Positions 1 to 10,003 of a stretch of 64,000 nt of DNA are shown piece by piece (within the stretch, counting starts at the first letter, position 1; each line of letters starts with the position of its first letter). A model generated the notes under the pieces. It was not told the origin of the DNA, did no database searches, and was given only the letters and a program-made list of their open reading frames with translations. The position numbers were made by a program, and so were the translations under genes. Source of the DNA: Chondrosia reniformis. Its lineage: Eukaryota > Porifera > Demospongiae > Chondrillida > Chondrillidae. The stretch spans positions 7,301,130-7,365,129 of the forward strand of contig OX359191.1 in NCBI GenBank assembly GCA_947172415.1, given 5' to 3'.

Positions 1-701
1 CAATGTTTCCAGTACAACGTCAACAAGTGTACTAAACAGAAGCTTTTACAGAATACTGCAATTGATGCTCCAAATACCAGAATTCAACATCTATATGTAC
101 AAACTAGAATTGCATCAATGATCAACAGGCTTCTGTTGTTAATAACCTCCCTATGTTACATCACCAGGAAGGTTAAACCACGAAAAACCAAATTAACACA
201 AGAATCAATACTAGCTAGGTTGTGCACCTGGACCTGGTATCCTTGCAAGTGCAATGGGTTATACCTGCCAGGTGCAGCCTTATAGTGGTTGGCTATTACT
301 TTTGATTTGCCTTGGGCAATAATAATAATTTATTATTATTATTATTATTACTATATTAGGTAAATAAATAAATGAGATTACTATTATTATTATTACAGTG
401 CCAATGCATACAATAACTGTATAAAATGCAAACCAAAAGTGGTTAAGGGGCAATATATGAAAAACATGACAACCATACATATGCAAATGCTATATTAACA
501 GTATACATATCTAACATACACTGACTTGCGGTTCAAGCTTTGCCTAGATGCATCTATTCTTTGGTTTGCATGTACCAATCAATAAATAAAATTACTATTA
601 ACATACCGAGGTAAGGAAAGTCATACAAAGTAGGGTGCAGTTTCAGCACTAGTAATATACGTATACATGCGTGTAATATAACACCAAGAGAAAACTAACT
701 T
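1..701. other. AT-rich non-coding stretch, probable intron
   Basis: No supported exon is seen here. The stretch includes TTA/TAA triplet runs near 318-352 and 378-396. It is probably a long intron of the PLOD-like gene whose first recognised exon lies at 702-870. Confidence 0.4.
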
Positions 702-870
702 CAACTTGTAAACCAAAGTCTTTAGCCGACTGCATAAATCTCGCATATCCATCCGTCTCATCCGTTGCCACTGTGACAATCTGTAAGGTCAGTTCGTTCT
801 TCTCCTCACCTAGATCAGTCATTAGTGGCATCGATAGAGCTGTCAGTTTCAACATATACAATACGAACAT
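702..870 (-). CDS. PLOD-like lysyl hydroxylase, N-terminal exon (partial)
   Basis: The minus-strand frame contains LQIVTVATDETDGYARFMQS followed by AKDFGLQVE. This closely resembles the start of the glycosyltransferase-like domain of procollagen-lysine 2-oxoglutarate 5-dioxygenases (LLVLTVAT-ET-GF-RF-RSA in vertebrates). The family hydroxylates collagen lysines in the ER, using Fe(II) and 2-oxoglutarate. A donor (GTTAGT) follows the VE codons at about 702. The rest of the gene must lie beyond the left edge, because nothing similar is seen in 1-700. The start is uncertain: the Met at 870 gives only a weak signal-peptide-like leader with an internal lysine, and an upstream exon could splice in near 837. 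The gene is divergent from the caspase at 1215. Only one exon supports the call. Confidence 0.6.
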
Positions 871-1214
871 TACCTACTCCAGAACTTGGTAAATTATTCA
901 CACGGTACATAATGCACGCAGGCAATAATCTTAGCAATCTTATCTCTCACAGTACACACAAATTCGTACTCGTAAACATCGCATATAACAGTGTTACATC
1001 GAACGACGTACATTGTGCTGGATAAATGGCTCCTAGGAGCAGCAAAATCCAAAATCTCTCCATTTACCAGGTTCCAAGCTTTCGACACTACACACCGCAA
1101 CTTCAATTTTTACTCAAATGATTATCGTTGTTACTGGTAAGAATGGAGATTATAAGCGCCGGCCGCCGTAAATATCCCATATAAGGAAGGCGTGGTCACA
1201 CCCATCACCGAAAA

Positions 1215-2636
1215 ATGGCAGCCACGAGACAAGAGAGAGAGGCTATTACCCGAACATATGCGATCGTTACTAGAGATCTTAAGCCTTCTGATGTCATTGA
1301 TGAAATGCTGGCGGAGCAGTTGTTGACAACTAGTGAACATGAAGATATTGAAATCGAGAAGAACAGAAGAACAGCAGCCAGGAAAACCTTGTCTGCCCTT
1401 CAGACTAAGCGAAGTGGATCATTTGACAAGTTCATTCGTATACTCCTTAGAACGTCTGGACAAGAGCAGATTGCCGAAGAAATACTCAAAAGTAAGTCAG
1501 TATTAATTTTGGGTTGACGATTATTCTTCAAGTCTGACTTGCCCGCTTTGTCTTGTTTAGTCTACACTCCAATGACTAATGTGGTGGATTTGCCCGGCAA
1601 CCCAATAGAGGAGGAAAAACTTAGTGTTGCGGTAAAGGAAGAGGGGTCTCCTGAACCGCTAGCGTCCTCCCAGCCAGTTTCCCATTCTGAAGAAGAATCA
1701 CTTCCTGTTCATGTCCCCCAGCCAATGGTTTCAAGTAACCCTGACGACCCACAGTTTGGTTTGACTGAATATGTTGACGGAACCTATGACATAGAGAATG
1801 AAACTACAGATACTGCCTCCCCCACATACCCAATGAAGAGCAACCCCCGAGGGCTTGCTATTATAATCAACAACAAGGTTTTCCATGGTAGAATGAAGAA
1901 AAGGGAAGGGACGGACCTTGATGCTGAAAACCTCTACAGCCTCTTTCAGTGGCTTGGATTTGAAGTAAAACTCTTCCATAATCTGACAGGGAAGAAGATG
2001 GTACAAACTGTAAAAGAAGCTTCAAAGTTAGATTTCCGTTCCAGAGATTGTCTGATTATTGCCATTCTAAGCCACGGCATTGAGGGAAAATTGTATGGAA
2101 CAGATGAAGAACTGATCCCAGTTGACGAGATTCCTAAATATTTCAATGGATACAATTGCCCAACCTTGGTAGGTAAACCAAAGATATTTCTACTGCAAGC
2201 TTGTCGAGGAGGTACTTTTGATTACGGCGTTGAAGAAACAGACAGCCCTTTTGAAAAGGAGACTGCACAACCTTCCTCTCAGGAAATGTTGAAGGCAGCT
2301 GAGCAGTACTACAAGCGCAGTGCCAAGGAATGGGAGGCGGTTGATGGCAAGGTCCAGGTAATTCCTGCCGAGGCAGACATCGCTGTCTTATATGCAACAG
2401 TTCCGGGCTACGTGTCTTGGAGAAATTCCGCCTTTGGCTCATGGTTCATAAAGGTATTTGTGGACACAATGTTTGACCTTGCTCAGAAGGAACACTTTAC
2501 GGACATCCTTTTGGAGGTAAACCAGCGAGTTGCCATCCAGTATACCTCACGAGATGGCAACAAGCAGATGCCCCAGCTGCAACACCAGTTGCGCAAGAAA
2601 CTACATTTCTCTCCACTCTATAGAAGACCAAAGTAA
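1215..2636 (+). CDS. CARD-containing caspase
   Basis: There are two exons, 1215-1491 and 1561-2636, split by a 69-bp GT-AG intron whose phases agree; together they encode 450 residues. Residues about 1-90 form a helical CARD-like prodomain. A linker of about 90 acidic or Ser/Pro-rich residues follows, then the caspase p20 with catalytic His in ILSHGIEG (about residue 264) and Cys in the QACRG pentapeptide (about residue 307). The p10 part carries ADIAVLYATVPGYVSWRN and GSWFIKVF. This is a cysteine protease cutting after Asp in cell death or innate signalling. CARD plus an intact catalytic dyad suggests an initiator type (caspase-2/9-like architecture), but orthology cannot be set from motifs alone. 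Candidate Asp cleavage sites lie in the p20-p10 linker after EETD. The 3' end is convergent with COPS2, about 156 bp away. Confidence 0.93.
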
Positions 2637-2792
2637 CTTTTAAAGTTTGTGTGTTGTGCAATCTTTTCTCAGATTGTAAATATAAACTCTGGTTAATGTT
2701 ACATGAACAGCTCAGCTTTGTAGTATTAAATTAGATTTCTTGACTGTACACACTTTGATCAAAAACAATGAGACTACAGTATGTTGCCATGG

Positions 2793-5525
2793 CTACACTA
2801 ATCTGCCAGCTATGGTGTTCTGTAATGTTGCTAGGTGAGTTGCCCAGCGACCAAGTGCCTGATATCTAGAGGATCCTTCTGGTTGAGGGTCTATCTCAAG
2901 GATCCCATTGACCTGGTCAATTTGACCACAAATAACACTACATAAGATGCATACACCACATCAAAGGCTAAACTCCACACATCAAAGGGCTGAGTTCCAC
3001 ATCAAAGACTTACCTATCTAATATACAAGATACCAGTAGTTCTTCTACGTCAGACTCTGAAATATTAAGTTCCTAAGGAAAAGAAAAGCGATACAAAAAT
3101 GAATTCAGGTGATAGTTAAGTGTAATTCTATACCAAAATGTTTTGAATATTTATTCAGGTTATTTGCATTAGTAATTTGATTACGTAAGATAGTGTACTC
3201 ACTGCTGCTATTGTCCGTATCCTAATTCTAGTATATGGTTGTATCAGTTTTACTAGAACTTGTGTCCTTATATTGCGCAACAACTCTACATCAATGAGTT
3301 AGTAAATATTAATCATGTGATTATCAAATGACAGTCACATGACAGCTAACCTTCTACATGTTCCTTGATAAAGTGGTCTTCCATAATGGTGTGCTTATTG
3401 TTTCTTAGGATCCTTTCAAACTCTCCAATGTCATTGGACTGGTAAGCACTGGAAAAAGTATGAGATCCTTGTACAGCCAGCCTTGGCTTAGTTGGCCATT
3501 TTCTTGGTATACTTCAAATCTTAATTAGTTAGTAATCTTGATCTAAAGTTTACTTTACTAATTTAATAGCTTTATTTGATCTTTCAATGCCAACACTGTG
3601 TCTTAGTGCACTTCAGTGGCCTTTCTTACAAAAAACTTGAACTTGTTAGATTGGGGGTAATTTTGGATTTACAATGGTTAAATTAATCTACTGACAGAAT
3701 ATGTTTTACATATATACAAGCAACCTAAAGCAATGTACACATCAAGCAATGTGAAGGTATGCCGACATATTACAATGTTATGCTGTGGTGTCCAATATTT
3801 ACCTGACTAAATTAGTCATTGCCAGAATTTCTGGATTATTCTTGTAGGCTTTGGTCTCGGTGGAGTCAAAAGGATTGATCCCAGATTTCATCAGCATGTT
3901 GGCAAGCACAAGGTACTTCAGACAAGCCAGGCGCCTTGACAACCAAAACACAACAAGGCAGTGAATCTCTGCTGTTACACATGATTAGTGAACCAGTACT
4001 CACCTTGGACTACCAGCTTCATCATAATTCTTGAAAGCTTCAAAGAAGTCTGTGTGAGCTTGAGAGAATTCACCTTCCCTTAGGTGCATCTTACCTCCAC
4101 ACTCTACACATACAGGTGGAGCGGCTCAAGGTCACATGCAAGTCACATGACCCTTAAACTTACCTCTGATGATGCCCATGATTAAGGGGTGAGGGATAGC
4201 CGATTTGATTTTCAATGATTGCTCGTACAACATTTTAAGTTTTTTATTATTTTTCTGTTCCGTGTACATTTGTATCTCCAAGGCATACACTTCCAGCAAT
4301 TGTGTTCCCTTCTTAATATCATCATCTCCTGATTCCGTTTGACAGGACTGGTGCAGCTGTCTCACAACTGACGACATACTGGAGAAGTCTCTCCTATCGA
4401 AGTACAGCTTTCCAAGCTACAGTCAAACACACCATAATGCAGACACAGTTCAAGTAATGTAAAAGTTTAGATTTACGGTTGTGGTTTTCGCCTTCTTTTT
4501 ATAACAGATAAAAAGAAGACACCTCTTTACACTGCAGTAGAAACTCAAGGTCATTTAGGAAAAACATATCCTCTGTTGACTCTAAGGTGTTCGCACTGGC
4601 TTACACAAGAATATATAAACACTTGGAATAGGTTGCTTGTGCAGGGAGTTCTACCACATATTTACAACTATTCTTTAGATAATATATACGATGAAAGTGA
4701 AAGTGAAAACCACAACCTTTATTTAAATTGCAGAACAAAACCAGATTAGAACAACATTATCCTAAAGAAGACATTCAAACATTTGCCATATTGTTTGTTG
4801 CCATAGATACATACTTTTGTATTTGTTTTGAACCAAAGACGCTCATTCTTGGTCTCCCGGAGCGTCTCTAAAGTCAGGCTATACATTTCTTCCAAAAGCT
4901 GAAACTACAAGGATACAAAGAGACAATAAGGAGGCTATTCATACTCAAGTCCTACGAGAGCTACCAATCAGCACATAGGCTCACATTGCTTGAAGTTGAG
5001 ATATAATCTAAAATAGAATTAATGGATTTCTCCGAGTAGTTTCTAGTTACTGCTCCCTTTATATACGTCAGAAGTTGCCTGTAACGTTTTATCATCTCTT
5101 GATAGTTACCCTAAATTCCAAAAAGGGCGCTTATTATCAAACATCAAGTTACTAATATCTACCTACCAGTCGAAACTGCAGCTTCATGATCTGTTTCAGA
5201 GCCCTAAATCCCCATTCTCCTTTAGCATCCTCTAAATCCAGCACCTGAGACACACAATCCAACCATGTCGTCTTGCATTCAGAGAAGAAGAATGACTTAC
5301 CTTTTGGAAGCTGCTAATGGCGCCATTCGGGTTGTCCTCTTTCAGTGACTTGGACTGGTAGTATTGGTTTTCAAGGTCCGCGTCTGGTTCAGAACCTTCT
5401 TCCTCCGAGGTGTACTCCTAATGGTCGCACTGGAGCTGAAATTCAACATGAAATAAAGATAAAGCAGATTAGACTCTTACAAGATCATAATTTTCATCAT
5501 CTTCCATAAAGTCATCGTCAGACAT
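2793..5525 (-). CDS. COPS2: COP9 signalosome subunit 2 (CSN2)
   Basis: Twelve exons read from splice signals: 5481-5525, 5301-5417, 5167-5244, 4985-5110, 4815-4898, 4164-4416, 4004-4103, 3803-3934, 3351-3448, 3203-3285, 3014-3072, 2793-2937. The acidic N-terminus [15 protein letters not shown] and segments such as [52 protein letters not shown] and [15 protein letters not shown] are near-identical to animal CSN2. CSN2 is a PCI-domain scaffold of the COP9 signalosome, which removes NEDD8 from cullins; it binds the cullin-RBX1 C-terminal region. The end, through [19 protein letters not shown], covers the winged-helix and C-terminal helix, so the protein looks complete. Its ATG lies only 20 bp from the MED18 ATG on the other strand. 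Confidence 0.96.
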
Positions 5526-5545
5526 TTTGCTGCTGTACATTCAAA
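5526..5545. promoter_or_regulatory. 20-bp gap between divergent COPS2 and MED18 start codons
   Basis: The two initiator codons face away from each other with 20 bp between them. Transcription starts must therefore lie inside the other gene's transcribed region, or the 5' UTRs must be almost absent or overlap. A single bidirectional promoter is inferred. No TATA box is visible. Confidence 0.6.
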
Positions 5546-6567
5546 ATGGCGGCCGGCGCTAGCAGTAGTACAAAACAGATGTATGAATATCTCTTATTTG
5601 GAAGCATTCCTGAATCGCAACTAAACGGACTTCTGCACAGATTACGAGGCCTGTGCGATCACAACAATTTAATTCATTTCAAAGACCGTGAAATCGTTTT
5701 CGGACTTAGTAAGTATTCACCAAGTCCAAAACAGCACTGATCAGACTAGTAGCATAGATAATAAGTCACTGTGTATGTCCGAAATATAACAGTACGTATT
5801 CTTTTACTTTTTGTGCTTTATTAAACTTAATCAGATGTCTTACTGTGTAGTAAAGTGGTATGTATACCTATTAATTTACTTCATTTTTTATTCTTTCTGT
5901 TGTTATGGTAACCAGAATCAGGAAGCTCTGTTGTGAAGTTAAGAGCTCGACATAGTGTAGACGAGTCAGGAGGCGGTCAGGCCATCTGGCACCTGATATA
6001 TTCCGGTCAACTGGAGGCCTCGGGAGACAATCGACTGACAGCCATTCGAACCCTTGTGGTTGTACCATGTTCCTCCAGTCTTATTCACTTCTTAGTAGAA
6101 ATGGGATTCCAGTAAGGCTCTCTTTATGTTTCTGTACTGCTCTGTTTCCTTGTTTGTTGTTTAAACTTTCTCAATGTACGTAGTCCTCACACAGAAATTT
6201 TAATAAAGGGCTACATATTTAAGAAAGGACGACTAAAAGTCTCCATCAATAAGCTATTTTTAGTAAGTTTTTACATCTTGAGAGTATTGTGCATGGCTCA
6301 ATGATAAACCCACTGCAGATGAAGGATTGCACAATCAGTCCTGTTTAGTGCAACTTTTGAATATTCTCCTTGGCGGTTGCTAGGAGATGATTCATGTTTC
6401 ATATTTATTAGATTCCTGAGAGCGGCGAGTTGGAAAAAAGTGAAAGTTATTCCGATAACTACCTAATTGAGTTATCTGCAGTTGGTCCTTCGGGACAAGA
6501 CAACATAGCAGCTGAAATGAAAGCATTTGCTGAACAGCTAAAACCGTATCCATCTTACTATATATAG
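5546..6567 (+). CDS. MED18: Mediator complex subunit 18
   Basis: Four exons, 5546-5708, 5916-6111, 6184-6262 and 6412-6567, join in frame. The N-terminal YEYLLFGSIPESQLNGLLHR and LRGLCDH match the animal MED18 start (MEYLLQGSV---LESLIHRLRGLCD). Later WHLIYSGQ, FLVEMGF, IKGYIFKKGRLKV and SAVGPSGQDNIAAEMKAF also align, and the protein stops shortly after AEQLKP. MED18 is a head-module subunit of Mediator (with MED8 and MED20) that contacts RNA polymerase II. The C-terminus (YPSYYI) is about ten residues shorter than in human. The protein is otherwise complete at roughly 197 residues. Confidence 0.92.
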
Positions 6568-7640
6568 GCAGTTCAAATAGCTGAAGAATTTGTACCAAAT
6601 CTCACATGCCTTCCTGGAATGGCCAATAGGGCCTCTAACCATGCATTAAAGCTTACTTGCATACACACACCTATGTAGCTAAAATTGCATGAAGATGATC
6701 ATTACTTTGTAGTTAGTATAAGAGGAGAAATGCGAAAGGAACATTGCTGTGGCAATTGTATATAGCTCAGTGGCAGTGCACTGGTGATCAACCAGCTGTC
6801 CTGGGTTCCATTTCCAGCAGTTGTCTCTTTGATGTTTTTCCTTCTAGAATATGAATTACTTGTGGTTTGATTATCACTTTAATAATTCACGAGCCAGGAT
6901 GCATGCACAGTGCTTATTAATTTCCAATAAATTTTCTTAACTTTCATTAAAGTCTTGTAACTTTAGAGAAAATGGATGGAGCAACTGTCAAGTAGCATAT
7001 ATACTTGATAACACCTTTAAATTTCACTTATTGTTAAATATTTTATAGTGATTATGAGCTTGCCAAATGAGTTTGGAAACTAATATAATTTGTATATTAC
7101 TAATTTGTAATAACTTTTCCAGTGTCTTCCTTGCCACGGTAACGCCTCTTGCCATAAGAAAAGGGTAGGTATTTATACTTGATCATGTGCTGTGGAAATG
7201 ATATTAAAAGATATAATTACATTTAGATATAATATGCATATTTGAGGAATATATGAGGTGTATTGGTTGATCTTCAGAAATTCCTCTTTAATCAAATTAT
7301 AAATTTGAAATAGTTTCATTATGTATGTAACATAACTCTTAACTAAATTAATCATCATAACAGTTCTTTACTTCTCTCAGACTAAGTGACAAAATGTGTG
7401 CTAAAGTATATTCTTTTCATATCTTTTAAAAGGATTATCTTTCAACTTTTAGAGCATCTAAAGATAAGTTTGACGCAGTTAGAAGAAATTCTGTTATCTT
7501 CACAGAAGCCTAACATTTGTGTTTTGTCAATAAAAAATAGAGAGTTTTAAGGGCCATGCATGATATGTATTATTAGAGAGTATGACCTTTAACTACCCAA
7601 AAATATGGCTACCCTACGGAATGTATGATCAAATATCACC
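6568..7640. other. AT-rich intergenic region between convergent MED18 and RER1
   Basis: No convincing exon is seen. It contains a tRNA-like repeat (listed separately) and otherwise A/T-rich sequence with short chance ORFs. The 3' UTRs of MED18 (+) and RER1 (-) presumably lie here. Confidence 0.5.
6755..6835 (+). repeat. tRNA-derived SINE head or tRNA pseudogene
   Basis: An A-box-like TAGCTCAGTGG is followed about 40 bp downstream by a B-box-like GGTTCCATTTCC. Between them sits a CTGGT...ACCAG anticodon-type stem. This is the internal RNA polymerase III promoter layout of a tRNA, but the loop lacks U33 and the acceptor arms do not pair, so it is not a functional tRNA. The downstream body is not delimited. 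Confidence 0.55.
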
Positions 7641-8848
7641 TCATAAATTAACAACAGTAATTTTTGGTATCGTTTTTAATTCTTGACTTACTGATATTTG
7701 CTTCTTCATTGTGAGAAAGAATAGAATTACAAAGTAGACCACCAGGACGGGCCAGAAGACAGGAATGTCAAAAATGTTGAAACAGGTAGCCAAATATGCT
7801 ATAGTGACTGCTATCATCACACGATGCCTACATGAAATAGAAAGGAAACAATCATTACTCAGAAATAATTGTAGAATAGGCTAGTAAGACTGTCTGACTG
7901 TGAGAACCATTTGATAGAGTTGCAGCACTAAATGTACATTAAATACTCTGGTTGAATTAAGGACACTTATACATTTGGATCCAATCACATACTATGTTTT
8001 TCAATGAGTACATATATATTTCAATATAAAATGTGTTACATATTCACTTCATAAACATGTCATTATCATTTTATGACAGCTAAATGCCTTAGAAGTAGCC
8101 CATTTCGACTAGTGACCATCCCAGTTTATAAAGGTACCATATGCTATCTGTCTTTAACACAGTGTCTCAGTATAAAGGTTGGCCCATGTATAATTAATAT
8201 TCTTTCACACGGTCACAATTAACGAATCATGTTCACAAACTGGTTAAGTGATGAACTCACCAAAATTTAAATTCAGGCAACCGTCTGATAAATGGTCGAA
8301 ATTCCTGATTAACTGTTGTTGGCAATTGTGGTCCATCTGAGTGATGAATTGGTATCTATGGTAACAGTTAAAGTCATGCCAAGCACACACAAACCTACCA
8401 CCATCTTCGTCTTCATCTTCATCGAAAGCAGGATCAATCTTTGGAGTTAGAAATGCCAATAGTAAACTTAAAAGATAAATAGCGAAAGCGTACGATACGA
8501 TATACCAGCCCTAAAGAAACACAACAAAATAAAGATAATGCTGAAGTGGTGATAAATGTAACGGAGTAAACTAGAATCATGGCTGGTGTGAAAAAGAGTC
8601 GCGCACTCAACGTACCCCTATAACACTAGCTCTAATTGCATAAAGTACTACACACACAATTGCAAAGATCCATCGGATAGTAACATATGGACAAATTCTG
8701 TCTAAAAGCTGCTGGTATTTCTGCCGGAGATTTGAAATTTTTCCAGTAGACGAACTTGCAGAAGTCGAATCTATAGTTGTAAGCAATGTTAATAAACAAA
8801 CAGTATTACGATCTACAATGACTACGCACCATCCTTTGTGTAATCCAT
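7641..8848 (-). CDS. RER1: RER1, ER-Golgi retrieval receptor
   Basis: Exons: 8830-8848, 8616-8770, 8399-8510, 8261-8336, 7692-7827. Recognisable parts are [69 protein letters not shown] and [20 protein letters not shown]1 is a four-pass membrane protein that returns escaped ER membrane proteins and unassembled subunits from the cis-Golgi in COPI vesicles; at least three hydrophobic segments are visible. The C-terminus is unresolved: the conserved KYRYIPF-type tail is not found. Either the last exon reads through its GTAAGT to a stop at 7641 or it splices to a short divergent exon. An alternative in-frame Met about 75 bp upstream would add about 26 residues inside the CFAP107 start region; Met 8848 is preferred. 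Confidence 0.88.
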
Positions 8849-8924
8849 TTGTTCTCGACTGGGACCTGTTTCCAATCCAAGTCTACAAATTGGGTATGTG
8901 TAATGTTCCTTAGCAACCACAAAC

Positions 8925-9684
8925 ATGGCTGCTATAGCTCAGGCCGAGGACAAATTTCAACTACCTGGATGGCGTATTGAACAGAAGTACAGACCAGGTG
9001 TCCTTATCGGTAACTGGTCAGAACAGCGATGTGACTTTGAAAGGCAGAATGTCAAGTCTGGTAGCACGCAAAGAACTGATTTTGTTCATCCTGGGACCGT
9101 AGTCCCGGAAACAACGACTAGAAGAAGAATGATGATGTCTAACGAAGGACTTAGCAAGAATATGCTATTTACCCATCACGGAAGGAGGTATATGAATAAT
9201 ACTATGTCGCTGTATGACCAGGAGTTTAATCACCGCAGACATAAAACGGTACCGCGGGCTTGGGATCGACACCGTTTGGCCTGGCTTCCTGAAGCGTCAG
9301 ACCATCCCGTTCTAGGCGAGACCACCAAGTGGGGACTACTGGATTCGCTTGTGGTAAGACATTTTAGATTTATACCAGTACTACAATGTAATTATATTCC
9401 AACCTTACCTTCTGAAGGATAAATGGAAGAAACAGGAAAAACTGGAAAAGCTGGGAGATTTCACAACTACTTACTGTTTGGGCTACAACCAAAAGCCAAG
9501 TTCTTCAACTTACCCTTCTACAAGACACGCCTCCCCACGCAAGCTCTCAAGCCACTTTCATCCAAACAACACCAACAAAGACCTTCCACTCCGGGACACA
9601 ATACACACAACCTCCATCAAACCAGAACATCCAGTTGAAGATACCCTTAAAACGTTCTCCACACAAACATCACAAACAGAATAA
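8925..9684 (+). CDS. CFAP107: Cilia- and flagella-associated protein 107
   Basis: Exon 8925-9353 joins in phase 0 to an exon starting near 9436 and stopping at 9684. Diagnostic segments are PGWRIEQKYRPGVLIGNW, then SLYDQEFNHR, PRAWDRHRLAWLPEASDHP and KWGLLDSL. They match animal CFAP107 (C1orf158), whose pattern is W-IE-KYS--VL-GNW-EER and LWLPEKSD-P. CFAP107 is a microtubule inner protein in the lumen of ciliary doublet microtubules. The C-terminal tail (about 80 residues) is Ser/Thr/Pro/His-rich and poorly conserved, as in vertebrates. The second acceptor is the least certain boundary. It shares a short divergent promoter with RER1, a pairing of a ciliary with a secretory-pathway gene. Confidence 0.85.
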
Positions 9685-9769
9685 TACTACTTATATATAC
9701 TTCTTAATATCATATTCTCTTTAATGAACTACGAGAGTTAATTACACTGATCTGTGCAAAGGTTATGCA

Positions 9770-9903
9770 AATAATCACTGGAAAATATTATGCCAAACCA
9801 GCCAAGTGACTGCAGTCTAATCTTGGCTGGGGGACCGAACTCCTATTAAATATTAGATTGCGGTCACTTGGCTGGTTTGGTGTAATACATTCCAGTGATT
9901 ATT
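9770..9903. repeat. Long inverted repeat, MITE-like hairpin
   Basis: Arms of about 52 bp (9770-9821 and 9852-9903) are near-perfect reverse complements around a loop of about 30 bp. The arm core is CCAAACCAGCCAAGTGAC. The outer ends are AATAATCACTGGA and its complement. No ORF is present. The size, terminal symmetry and intergenic position fit a small non-autonomous DNA element (MITE). A transcribed hairpin in the CFAP107 or mTOR 3' region is the alternative. Confidence 0.75.
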
Positions 9904-10003
9904 CACTTATTACAGTATATGTAGTTCAACTTGTGCAGGTTACATACTCAAAATTCAATCATTCAGTTCAATTGTACATAAATACAAAGCAAGCTGGGTC
10001 TGT

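Noticed and set aside
6763-6830. Functional tRNA gene
   Set aside because: A and B boxes are present but the anticodon loop lacks U33 and the acceptor stem does not pair.
7639-7641. Resolved RER1 C-terminal exon
   Set aside because: Neither the read-through tail nor the short spliced alternative shows the conserved KYRYIPF-type tail, so no end was preferred strongly.
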